A stretch of DNA of 40,878 nt from CAWHMN01 sp051001135 (GTDB lineage Bacteria > Acidobacteriota > Terriglobia > Terriglobales > Acidobacteriaceae): NCBI GenBank assembly GCA_051001135.1, contig JBPCNO010000018.1:1-40878 (forward strand), read 5' to 3'. Below the pieces are notes generated by a model, which had not been told where the DNA came from, made no database searches, and saw nothing but the letters and a program-made list of their open reading frames with translations. Positions 15,184 to 24,197 of this stretch are shown here, piece after piece. How positions within the stretch are numbered: position 1 is the first letter of the stretch; the number at the start of each line of letters is the position of its first letter. The position numbers were made by a program, and so were the translations under genes.

Positions 15184-17769
15184 TTAGTTGGCAATTCGCG
15201 TCTCCGTGACGGCGTGGGAGTGGCCGCCATTCACAATGACGCTATCATCGCGATCGGTGAAAATCAAAGAACTGCCGCTGACCGTGCCACGCTCCGGATC
15301 CACGATCTGAGCCGGCTGCGCAGTCGTCCCGGTGAGCACGAACTTGCTGTCCGCTGCGGTGTATACCAGCTTCTCGCCGCTACCCTTCCGGCCGCCGCCC
15401 TCGAACTGCACCTTTCCCTGCGCCACCATACGATCAAGGGCCCCCTGCGGATTGGGAATCGACGAAACTTGTGGTTTGGAGATGGACGAGCCCTGTGGAT
15501 GGCCAGAGGCAGGGCCGGGGGCTTTCGGAGTGCCCACTGTCCCCGCGATGTTTTGCGTCAGGTAGATCTCCGCCACCTCCGTGCGAACGGTGGCTCCGGG
15601 CTGCTGGGCCACCACGTTGCCTTTGAACGTGGCCTTGCGCTCCGCAGCGGAGTACAGGAGCGATACGCTGCTCACCCGCACCACCGCGGATCCCGCTGTC
15701 TTGGTCTTTGTCGCCGGCCTGGCCGCCCCATCGCCTATAGCCCGGGTGCCGGCAAACACGGCATGCACCGCGGCGTTGCTGCCGTCGCCATGCGCTGTCA
15801 GCGTCTGCTGCTTGCGCGAGAGCACCAAAACCGGCGCCGAAACGGAATCGGCCCCCTGCCACAACCGGGCATTCTCGGTTCCTCCCGTGAATGTCACCTC
15901 ATCCCGGCCGTGGTCAAAGACCGCTTTCGCTGCCACGGCATGTGCCGGCTCCTTGGTTGGTCCGCCGGCCGCGCCACCGCCGACTCCGGTGCCGAGTCCG
16001 CCGCTTCCACCGTTGTAGCTGGCTCTCACGGCTCCAATCGCCGTCACTGCTCCAGTTCCGCGGTTGAACTCGATCGTCTCCGCCGTAAGCTCCGACCCCT
16101 GATCGCTCAGCCGCGGCGTGCCACCTTCCAGCAGCACCGTCTGCGCCGGTCCATGGAAGGTGGCACGATCGGCGCTTGCCGTCGCGCGGGACCCCTCTTT
16201 TTCTCCTGCCGCCGGCGGCTGTGTCTCAACCATCTGCAGATGCCCTCGTTGCACCGCGCTCTCTACCAGCCCTGGAATCGCCGAACCGGAAATCGCCGAA
16301 CCGGGTGCGTTTCCGGGAGTCGCCAAACCAGCCCCCTTCTTCCTTTCTGCGCGGGTGGCCAAAGGCTTCGCCGGGCCTTCGGAAGCAAACTTCACCTCCA
16401 GCGTGTCGCCGCTGCTCGTCTGGCTGACCCCGTTGGGATTGGTATTGGTCAGGTAGGTATTGCCGTCGCCACGCAGAGTGTCCAGCGAACGCCCATCCTT
16501 GAGCGTCGCGAAGAGCTGGTCTCCCTTGATGGCGGTGTTCTGCGGCATCGCTTTGGCGTAGATGGTGTGTTCGGTCACCGTGGCGCCGCCCTTGGCCAGA
16601 ATGCTCTTCGCCTCCGCCTGCCCCCCCGTTCTGCCTCCTTGATCTCCGGTGGTCAAGTCAATATCGATCTGCGTTGCCTGCACCTGCCGGGTCACTGAGC
16701 CGTGCGGATTGCCCGGAGGGCTGTCCTCCTGATCGACCACGCTCGCGGCGTTGCGCATCTGTACATGCTCCAGTCCGCCCTGCGCTCCCATCTGCAGCAC
16801 GCCCGTGTTTGCATCGCCGTGGATGTCGTGGTCCGCTTCCAGTGCCGCGAAGAACAACCCTCCTTCAAACGTCACCTGCTGGGGAGCCCCACGCCCATCC
16901 AGCAGCACCTCCGCGACGGTGGACTTCAGGTTTCTCCCCAGGCTGTCTTTCACCAGTACGTGTCCGCGCGCGTCGATCTTCTCCGCCGTGCCGTCATCGC
17001 GAAAGAACACCAGCGCCTGGTCCGATGAGCTGTGCGTCTGCTGGTACTCGGTCTGGTCTTTCAACAGCGTGAGCTGGCGGCTGCCCCGGTCGAACTCAGC
17101 GTGTGCGGCCTCGATTGTCACATCGCTGCCGTTTTTCTCCGAGTGCAGATCGACGGCACTTTGCAGCACCAGCAGCCCCTCGTTCGAATCATACGAAGCC
17201 CCCTTGGCGCTGCCGTGCGACTGCGCGAAGGTGAACTTCAGCGTCTCCGGCGTTTCCGCCCTGCCGGTCTTCTGGTTGAACATCAGTCCGCTGGTGGTTA
17301 CGTGCACGGTGCTGGCGCCGGCTTTCGTCCCCGGCGCAATTCCAGCCGCACCACCCGCGCCCGCTGGCGCTTCGATATCGATTTTCACGCGACCGTTCGC
17401 GCGCGCCACTCCGGTCGCCGGGTCATATTCAAATTCGCTGCCGTAGACATGGTCGGCGCCGGCGTTGTCCCTGCCATAGAGCGTGATGCTTACGTCGTGG
17501 AGCACGGCACGGCCGCCGTCCCCGCCTCCTTGTTTGTACTGCACGGCCTTCGAAGCGTGGAGTGTAAACAGGGTGCGTCCGCCCTCGCTCTTCGAGAGCG
17601 TGAAGCCATTGGTGGATTGCTGAATCTCCAGGCCCAGCTTTCCCGGAAGGTCCCGTCCCACATGCCGCACGCGGTATCGCGCATAGCCGAAGAATCCCAG
17701 GATCGCCGCCAGCAGCACCACTGCGAGAAGGACAATCCACGTGCGCAAGCGTTCGATCGTGATTCGCAT
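15184..17769 (-). CDS. Fused LptC-LptA periplasmic LPS transport protein
   Basis: 861 residues with one N-terminal TM anchor (TWIVLLAVVLLAAILGFFGY) and then a periplasmic body. Residues ~30-220 have LptC character (GFTLSKSEGGRTLFTLHASK, YGSEFEYDPATGVARANGRV). The remainder comprises repeated beta-strand OstA/LptA-like units: KIDARGHVLVKDSLGR, TLRGDGNTYLTNTNP, LTAETIEFNRGTGAVTAIG and, near the end, GEKLVYTAADSKFVLTG. E. coli LptC (~190 aa) and LptA (~185 aa) are separate, so this is a fusion with extra repeats that could form a long continuous bridge. GGAG precedes the ATG. Some acidobacteria carry such fused proteins; the exact domain boundaries are my inference. Confidence 0.83.
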   Translation of the reverse strand: MRITIERLRTWIVLLAVVLLAAILGFFGYARYRVRHVGRDLPGKLGLEIQQSTNGFTLSKSEGGRTLFTLHASKAVQYKQGGGDGGRAVLHDVSITLYGRDNAGADHVYGSEFEYDPATGVARANGRVKIDIEAPAGAGGAAGIAPGTKAGASTVHVTTSGLMFNQKTGRAETPETLKFTFAQSHGSAKGASYDSNEGLLVLQSAVDLHSEKNGSDVTIEAAHAEFDRGSRQLTLLKDQTEYQQTHSSSDQALVFFRDDGTAEKIDARGHVLVKDSLGRNLKSTVAEVLLDGRGAPQQVTFEGGLFFAALEADHDIHGDANTGVLQMGAQGGLEHVQMRNAASVVDQEDSPPGNPHGSVTRQVQATQIDIDLTTGDQGGRTGGQAEAKSILAKGGATVTEHTIYAKAMPQNTAIKGDQLFATLKDGRSLDTLRGDGNTYLTNTNPNGVSQTSSGDTLEVKFASEGPAKPLATRAERKKGAGLATPGNAPGSAISGSAIPGLVESAVQRGHLQMVETQPPAAGEKEGSRATASADRATFHGPAQTVLLEGGTPRLSDQGSELTAETIEFNRGTGAVTAIGAVRASYNGGSGGLGTGVGGGAAGGPTKEPAHAVAAKAVFDHGRDEVTFTGGTENARLWQGADSVSAPVLVLSRKQQTLTAHGDGSNAAVHAVFAGTRAIGDGAARPATKTKTAGSAVVRVSSVSLLYSAAERKATFKGNVVAQQPGATVRTEVAEIYLTQNIAGTVGTPKAPGPASGHPQGSSISKPQVSSIPNPQGALDRMVAQGKVQFEGGGRKGSGEKLVYTAADSKFVLTGTTAQPAQIVDPERGTVSGSSLIFTDRDDSVIVNGGHSHAVTETRIAN

Positions 17770-17864
17770 CCCGCTCCGTTCACCTCATCAAGCTCCGCGC
17801 CCGCTTGAGAACTCCAGTTCGCTGCACCGCCGCTGGCGCCCGGAACGACAATGCCATCCCGCAC

Positions 17865-17870
17865 TACAAT
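17865..17870 (+). promoter_or_regulatory. -10 box six bases before GTG (leaderless candidate)
   Basis: TACAAT, then AAAGAC, then GTG at 17877. No good -35 was found. The placement implies the transcript starts at or near the start codon. Confidence 0.4.
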
Positions 17871-17876
17871 AAAGAC

Positions 17877-18491
17877 GTGGCAGATCAACTCTACTTGAGT
17901 CTGTGGTTCCCGAATTTCCGGCTCACCAGCCTGGCGCCCGCGCTGGTTTCGATCCTGCATCAGCTCACGGCGGCCGGCGGCGCCACGACTGTCTCGGCTG
18001 CGGCGGCCTACCCTTTCTCCTGGAACGAAACACCGGTCTATCAGCGGATCTATGAGGACGACGACATAGAGACTGCAATGCCGGAAGTCGCCGTGGCTGA
18101 AGCCACCCAGATGCTCCACGACGACTTCGCCTACGAGTTCGAGATGAAGTGGGATCTATGGACCCCGGAGACGGCTGGCGGGCTGGACACGGTATGGCGG
18201 CTCGAACCCCGAACCATCCGCATCATCGGCTTCGGTCCGCAGTTCGACGCGGGCTCCTACGAACAGAACGGTCACATCCGCGTCGACCTCGGCACGGATA
18301 CGGCATTCCTTCAGGAAGACGTCGACCTGGACGAGGAAGCCGCCGCGCATGTTCAACAAAACGTCGAGCGGCTGGTCAACTTCACCAATGCTGTGCAGGC
18401 CAATGCGCTGATCTCCACACGGCTTCTATGGTCCGAGAGCGGCGAGAACCTGGCCGAAAAGCTGATCCAGCGCCTGCAGCGCCTGAACTGA
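17877..18491 (+). CDS. Conserved protein of unknown function
   Basis: 204 residues starting at GTG 17877 (VADQLYLSLWFPNFRL), divergent from lptCA with 107 bp between. I do not recognise the family. Sequence features: no signal peptide or TM segment; an acidic character with clusters such as YEDDDIETAMPE and EDVDLDEEAAAH; a central beta-rich stretch (WRLEPRTIRIIGFGPQF); and a C-terminal helical part (NVERLVNFTNAVQANALIS). No Shine-Dalgarno is visible, and a TACAAT lies six bases before the GTG, so it may be translated from a leaderless message. It is followed 42 bp later by cyaY. Confidence 0.7.
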   Translation: MADQLYLSLWFPNFRLTSLAPALVSILHQLTAAGGATTVSAAAAYPFSWNETPVYQRIYEDDDIETAMPEVAVAEATQMLHDDFAYEFEMKWDLWTPETAGGLDTVWRLEPRTIRIIGFGPQFDAGSYEQNGHIRVDLGTDTAFLQEDVDLDEEAAAHVQQNVERLVNFTNAVQANALISTRLLWSESGENLAEKLIQRLQRLN

Positions 18492-18533
18492 AGAGCTGCA
18501 CGGACGCGGTGCGCTCTCCGATACACTGAAACC

Positions 18534-18872
18534 ATGCTCGACGAATCCACCTTCCGCCGCCACGCCGACACCGCCATCGATTCGCTCAAGCGCAGCCTGA
18601 TCGATGCGGAGGAAGACGGCGGCTTCGAAGCCGAAGAACAGAGCGGCGCGCTGCACATCGTCTTTGAGGATCCACCCGCCAAGTTCGTGGTCACCCCCAA
18701 CACCCCCGTCCGGCAGGTATGGATCTCGGCGCTCTCCACGTCCTTCAAGCTGGAGTGGTCGGACCAGGCCGGCGCCTTCCTCCTGCCCAAGACCGGCGAG
18801 ACGCTCAAGCAGGTGGTCGCACGCACCATCAACCAGCACCTGGGCGGCGATAGCTCGGTTTCGCTGAATTAG
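18534..18872 (+). CDS. cyaY: Frataxin-like iron-binding protein CyaY
   Basis: 112 residues, the usual CyaY length. It shows the acidic helix 1 (SLIDAEEDGGFEAEEQSG) used for iron binding, the strand with LHIVFEDPPAKFVVTPNTP, the conserved VRQVWISALS (cf. HQVWLA in E. coli) and the C-terminal FLLPKTGETLKQVVA helix. Frataxins bind iron and modulate cysteine desulfurase in Fe-S assembly. No isc or suf genes are in the window. A TACACT box lies six bases before the ATG with no Shine-Dalgarno, another leaderless candidate. The aldo/keto reductase begins 8 nt after the stop, so the two are likely cotranscribed. Confidence 0.85.
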   Translation: MLDESTFRRHADTAIDSLKRSLIDAEEDGGFEAEEQSGALHIVFEDPPAKFVVTPNTPVRQVWISALSTSFKLEWSDQAGAFLLPKTGETLKQVVARTINQHLGGDSSVSLN

Positions 18873-18880
18873 TTAAGAGT

Positions 18881-19777
18881 ATGGCGCACACAGTCTCCAT
18901 TGGACGGATCCCAAACCGGATAGCAGACCGGCTGGGGAGTTCCTGGCTGGGCACGCACTGGCCGCGCAAGAGTGCCAGCCTTGCTCCGCTGGCGCGACGC
19001 TTCCGCCCCGACGAACAGGTCACGCTGGGTCGTACCGGCATTCGCACCAGCCTGCTCGCCATCGGCACCGGCACCCTGGCCAAGGATGGCCGCTCCAACC
19101 AGACCGATCTCGGCCCCGAAGGCCTGACCGCGCTGCTGCTGAACGGCTATGAGCGCGGCCTGCGCTTCTTCGACACCGCCGACACTTACGGCAGCCATGC
19201 GCACATTGCCCAAGTGCTCAAGCGCGTGCCTCGGGAAACCGTCACCATCCTGACTAAAACCCGCTCGCGCGATGCCGCGGCGGTGCGTGCCGACCTCGAT
19301 CGTTTCCGGCGTGAACTCAACACCGACTACCTCGATATCTGTCTCCTGCATTGCGTAACCGAAGCGGACTGGACGGATCGTTACAAGGGCGCGATGGACG
19401 TGCTCTCGGAAGGGAAAGCACAGGGCATCATCCGCGCGCACGGATGTTCCTGCCACAGCATCGAGGCTCTGCGCGCTGCTGCCGCCTCCCCCTGGGTGGA
19501 GATTGACCTGGTCCGCATCAACCCCATCGGCAATCGCATGGACGCTGATCCGGCGACCGTGCTCGAAGTCATCCGCCAGATGCGCGCAGCGGGCAAGGGC
19601 ATCGTGGGCATGAAGATTCTGGGGCAGGGCGCCATGCGCCGGCGAGTGGACGAGGCGCTGCACTATGCCCTCTCGATCGGCGTGCTCGATGCGTTTACCA
19701 TTGGCGCGCAGAGCATCGCCGAGCAGGAAGACCTGTTGCGTCGCATCGCGGCCCTGCCGGTCGAAGCGGGCGGCTAA
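18881..19777 (+). CDS. Aldo/keto reductase family protein
   Basis: 298 residues. AKR landmarks: VTLGRTGIRTSLLAIGTGT, the FFDTADTYGSH segment with catalytic Asp and Tyr, TILTKTR with the catalytic Lys, and LLHCV with the His. The C-terminal cofactor part (GMKILGQGAM, FTIGAQSIAEQEDLL) is compatible with NADPH binding. A ~40-residue N-terminal extension (MAHTVSIGRIPNRIADRLG...) precedes the barrel and does not look like a secretion signal; it is absent in many family members. It starts 8 nt after cyaY. The substrate is unknown. Confidence 0.85.
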   Translation: MAHTVSIGRIPNRIADRLGSSWLGTHWPRKSASLAPLARRFRPDEQVTLGRTGIRTSLLAIGTGTLAKDGRSNQTDLGPEGLTALLLNGYERGLRFFDTADTYGSHAHIAQVLKRVPRETVTILTKTRSRDAAAVRADLDRFRRELNTDYLDICLLHCVTEADWTDRYKGAMDVLSEGKAQGIIRAHGCSCHSIEALRAAAASPWVEIDLVRINPIGNRMDADPATVLEVIRQMRAAGKGIVGMKILGQGAMRRRVDEALHYALSIGVLDAFTIGAQSIAEQEDLLRRIAALPVEAGG

Positions 19778-19833
19778 CGGTAGAAGGCCCTGGCACGGTT
19801 GCCTGCTACGCTTTCCGTCAGGAGGGGCACTCC

Positions 19834-20214
19834 TTGTCAAACTTCATCCAGGTCACGCCGTTCATACACGTCACCGATCTCGACCAGGCCATAAACTTCT
19901 TTACGGAAACATTAGGCTTTGAGACGCTTCTTCGCGTTGCAAATTACGCCTACATGCAACGCGAGAATGTGGGCTTCCGTCTCCTCGAGCAAACCGGCGA
20001 GGATGGAGCGCCTCCCGGCAATCGGCGCTTCGCGTACTACATCGACGTTCACGATGTCGATCTCCTGTACGCGGAACTCAAACCGAAGCTCGATGCTCTG
20101 CCGAAGGGCGATGTGTGCGGGCCAGTGGACCAGAGCTATGGACAACGGGAGCTGCTTGTCCTTGCGCCTGACGGGAACCTGATCGCCTTTGGGCAAGCCA
20201 TCAGCAAGAAGTAA
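19834..20214 (+). CDS. VOC family protein (glyoxalase/bleomycin-resistance-like)
   Basis: 126 residues, a single VOC module with paired beta-alpha-beta-beta-beta units: TPFIHVTDLDQAINFFTETL, then GFETLLRVANYAYMQRENVG, and the C-terminal GQRELLVLAPDGNLIAFGQ. Glu in the DGNLIAFGQ strand position is replaced by Gln, so metal binding may differ from glyoxalase I. Translation starts at TTG 19834, set by AGGAGGGG about eight bases upstream. It stands between the aldo/keto reductase and the GT2 gene. Some homologues detoxify aldehydes or bind antibiotics; no substrate can be assigned. Confidence 0.78.
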   Translation: MSNFIQVTPFIHVTDLDQAINFFTETLGFETLLRVANYAYMQRENVGFRLLEQTGEDGAPPGNRRFAYYIDVHDVDLLYAELKPKLDALPKGDVCGPVDQSYGQRELLVLAPDGNLIAFGQAISKK

Positions 20215-20261
20215 CCTCTCAGAACTCTTGCTGAAGCTAGGCACTCCGCCTCTCTTCCTGA

Positions 20262-20310
20262 TGTGTCATCCTGAGCGGAACGAAGTGGATTCGAAGGACC
20301 TGCGTTTGCC
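20262..20310 (+). repeat. Dispersed intergenic repeat, TCATCCTGAGCG type
   Basis: The TGTCATCCTGAGCGGAACGA segment followed by GAAGGACCTGC is the best-preserved member of the family also seen near 6320 and 8075. It lies just upstream of the GT2 start. Confidence 0.5.
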
Positions 20311-20340
20311 CTTAGCTATGACAAAGGAAACCTGCGCACC

Positions 20341-21120
20341 ATGAGAGCAACCATCTCCGTTGCCATGATCGCCACCAATGAGGAGAAGAACCTTCCCCGC
20401 ACACTCGCCAGCCTCGGGTGGGTGGACGAGATCGTCATCGTCGACTCGGGCTCGGTCGATCGCAGCCCGGAGATCGCCCGCTCCTTCGGCGCGAATCACT
20501 CCTTCAACCGCGACTTCCGCGGCCACGCCGAGCAAAAGAATGTCGCCATCGATAAATGCACCAAAGACTGGATCCTGCTGCTCGACTCGGACGAAGTGCC
20601 CACCCCCGCGGTCGTCGCCGAGATTCAGGCGCTGCTCGAAAATCCGCAGTTCGAGGCCTACTGGATCCCGCGCGTCAATCTGTTTCTCAACACCTGGATG
20701 CGCCACGGCGGTCAGTATCCCGACCACAAACTGCGGCTGTTCAAACGCGGCAGCGCACGCGTCGAAGAAGGCGCCGGCCCGCACGGCACGCCCCAATATG
20801 CCGGACCCAAGTGCACGCTGAAGGGCGACCTCCAGCACTACGCATACCCCAATCTCGACCTTTACCTCGAGCACATGAACCGCTACAGCACCGACTCGAT
20901 CCCCTACATGATGGACCGAAAGAAGTTCAGCCGCTCCCCCTTCGCGTTCGTCTGGAACCTCATCCTCAATCCCATCGCCACGTTCCTCAAGAACTACGTC
21001 TTTCGCCTGGGCTTCCTCGACGGCGCCGACGGCCTGCTGCTGCACCTCAACCACTCCGCTTACATTCATTGGAAGTACGCGAAGGCCTGGGAGGCAGGCC
21101 GGCAAAATAAGACAGTCTGA
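20341..21120 (+). CDS. Glycosyltransferase family 2, WaaE/KdtX-like
   Basis: 259 residues. The GT-A fold is clear: ISVAMIATNEEKNLPRTLAS at the nucleotide-sugar entrance, WVDEIVIVDSGSVDRS, the metal-binding DSD in LLLDSDEVPTP, and acceptor-side elements (HKLRLFKRGSARVEEG). This pattern is that of LPS-core beta-1,4-glucosyltransferases of the WaaE/KdtX type and of related exopolysaccharide enzymes. A short amphipathic C-terminal region (FVWNLILNPIATFLKNYVFR) may touch the membrane. It sits alone between a dispersed repeat and the nested palindrome, so pathway context is poor. An LPS role fits the Lpt genes further left, but that is inference. Confidence 0.82.
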   Translation: MRATISVAMIATNEEKNLPRTLASLGWVDEIVIVDSGSVDRSPEIARSFGANHSFNRDFRGHAEQKNVAIDKCTKDWILLLDSDEVPTPAVVAEIQALLENPQFEAYWIPRVNLFLNTWMRHGGQYPDHKLRLFKRGSARVEEGAGPHGTPQYAGPKCTLKGDLQHYAYPNLDLYLEHMNRYSTDSIPYMMDRKKFSRSPFAFVWNLILNPIATFLKNYVFRLGFLDGADGLLLHLNHSAYIHWKYAKAWEAGRQNKTV

Positions 21121-21134
21121 AAGAGCACGAATCC

Positions 21135-21336
21135 GGGTGCCCCATTCTTTGCGCTGCGCGAATGTCGGCCTATCGTCATACGCGGCGCGCAAAGGGTGGG
21201 TATCTGCGCGAAGCGCAGACCGGCCTTCTGACGCCTACCGGAGAGCGGGATGCGCCGTTGGCGCATCCACCCACCCTTTGCGCTCGAATGTTGCGGCGTA
21301 CGCCGGATTCTGCGAGGCGCAAAGAATGGGGCACCC
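21135..21336. repeat. Nested palindrome with four hairpin levels (REP/BIME-like)
   Basis: Outer arms of 20 bp (21135-21154 and 21317-21336) are perfect inverted copies starting GGGTGCCCCATTC. Inner arms of 15 bp (21187-21201 and 21269-21283, GCGCAAAGGGTGGGT) are also perfect. Inside these lie two perfect short hairpins: 21203-21219 (7-bp arms, GAA loop) and 21248-21268 (9-bp arms, GTT loop). The element fills the space between the GT2 gene and brnA and encodes no protein. Partial relatives occur at ~6263 and ~8128. Confidence 0.85.
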
Positions 21337-21397
21337 GCTGTGTTGCCTAGGGGATGACGCGGCGATGGCGCCGCCGCGATTCAGTGGCTTCGAACTA

Positions 21398-21676
21398 CTA
21401 CGCTGGATGACGCTCCAGCCACTCGCGCAGCGCCTGATCCACCTTCGACTGCCACCCGCGCCCACGTGCGCGCAGGCCGCTGAGAACATCAGGCGAGACC
21501 CGCACAGAGATCTTCTCCTTCACAGGCGCCTTCTGCGGGCCGCGATGCTTCATAGAGTGCAGCTCTTTCTTGAGCGACTCTGGAAGCTCAGAGAAGGGCA
21601 CTGCACGGGCGAAGTCCTCGTCTGTCCACTCGGGATTGTCTGCGTCGATCAACTCAGGATTTGACTGCTTCTTCAT
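21398..21676 (-). CDS. brnA: BrnA-family antitoxin
   Basis: 92 residues. The N-terminal part has the BrnA-type NPEWTDEDFARAVPFSELP motif; the C-terminal half holds a ribbon-helix-helix segment (KEKISVRVSPDVLSGLRARG, then GWQSKVDQALREWL) that should bind the operator and neutralise the toxin. It overlaps the brnT stop region by 23 nt on the same strand, so the pair is translationally coupled, toxin first, which is the usual BrnT-BrnA order. In type II systems the complex represses its own promoter, which here would be the one at 21939-21967. Confidence 0.85.
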   Translation of the reverse strand: MKKQSNPELIDADNPEWTDEDFARAVPFSELPESLKKELHSMKHRGPQKAPVKEKISVRVSPDVLSGLRARGRGWQSKVDQALREWLERHPA

Positions 21677-21932
21677 AACTCTTTCGCTCCCTTCGATTGG
21701 CGCGGCGCAGACTGATCACGCGCAGCGGTTCGCCCTCGCGGAGAGTGAAAACCAACGAATGCAAATCTTCGTCGATCTTCCCCAGGGCTCGGTACCGGAT
21801 TTCGCCATAATCGTGCCGCGTATCCTCCAGCACTAACGCGGTCTCGAAGTCGAAATCCGCTGCCCGCTGAAACGACAACCCACGCTCGCGAATATTGCGT
21901 CCATTCTTCGCCGGGTCGAAGGTGACTTCCAC
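21654..21932 (-). CDS. brnT: BrnT-family ribonuclease toxin
   Basis: 92 residues, close to the family's ~90. Landmarks of BrnT are all present: FDPAKNGRNIRERGLSF, FDFETALVLEDTRHDYGEIR, a central LGKIDEDLHSLVF strand and the C-terminal LRVISLRRANRRERKSYEE. BrnT is a RelE-like ribosome-independent RNase. The start is GTG at 21932, because the only in-frame initiation codon lies there and a sigma-70 promoter places the transcript start at about the same base. The location next to the nested palindrome is typical of accessory intergenic space. Confidence 0.87.
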   Translation of the reverse strand: MEVTFDPAKNGRNIRERGLSFQRAADFDFETALVLEDTRHDYGEIRYRALGKIDEDLHSLVFTLREGEPLRVISLRRANRRERKSYEEAVKS

Positions 21933-21938
21933 TCACAG

Positions 21939-21967
21939 ATTGTATGGACATTCAGGCAAAACAGCAA
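21939..21967 (-). promoter_or_regulatory. Sigma-70-type promoter of brnTA
   Basis: On the minus strand, TTGCTG (-35, 21962-21967), a 17-bp spacer and TACAAT (-10, 21939-21944). The -10 ends six bases before the GTG of brnT, so the message is probably leaderless. Confidence 0.6.
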
Positions 21968-22312
21968 TAGAAAGGACTATGCGGCGCCGACTGTCTACGG
22001 CAAGATGAGAGCCACTCGCCCTGCGCGGGGTTACGAGGGTTCCACCTGACTTCCGCAGAGTTGTCCAAGCGATGTGCCATCACCTTGGACAGGCACTGCG
22101 ATTCTCATCATCGTTTGTTGCAGGCAGCCGCGCCACATATGTTTTGCCCTGCGCAAGATAAGAGACGTGAGCTTCGCCACGGTAGAAGATCTCAGCAGGT
22201 CGCGCTTCGGCCGCGTCCAGTTGGATTCAAACTCACCCGCTACCGAACTAAGCCCCGCTTGCCCCTCCCCCACCTCGCAGCCTATCCTGATCAGTTTGCC
22301 CGAGGTGCATGG
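21968..22312. other. Upstream region of the acyl-CoA mutase with an 8-bp inverted repeat
   Basis: No gene is credible in this ~345-bp stretch; the mutase frame is open through part of it but lacks a plausible start. TGTCCAAG (22062-22069) and CTTGGACA (22084-22091) form a perfect inverted repeat with a 14-nt spacer, a possible operator or RNA hairpin. Confidence 0.45.
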
Positions 22313-24118
<1,806 letters not shown>

Positions 24119-24197
24119 GAATCGTTAGCTAAGCGTCGCAAAGACTGCGGCGTCCACCGCCTCGCGCACATCCCATGGGAAAGGAGCATTTCTTCTC

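Noticed and set aside
15163..16698. Plus-strand open frame of 511 codons
   Set aside because: Antisense of lptCA; Arg/Ala/His-rich with no family motif.
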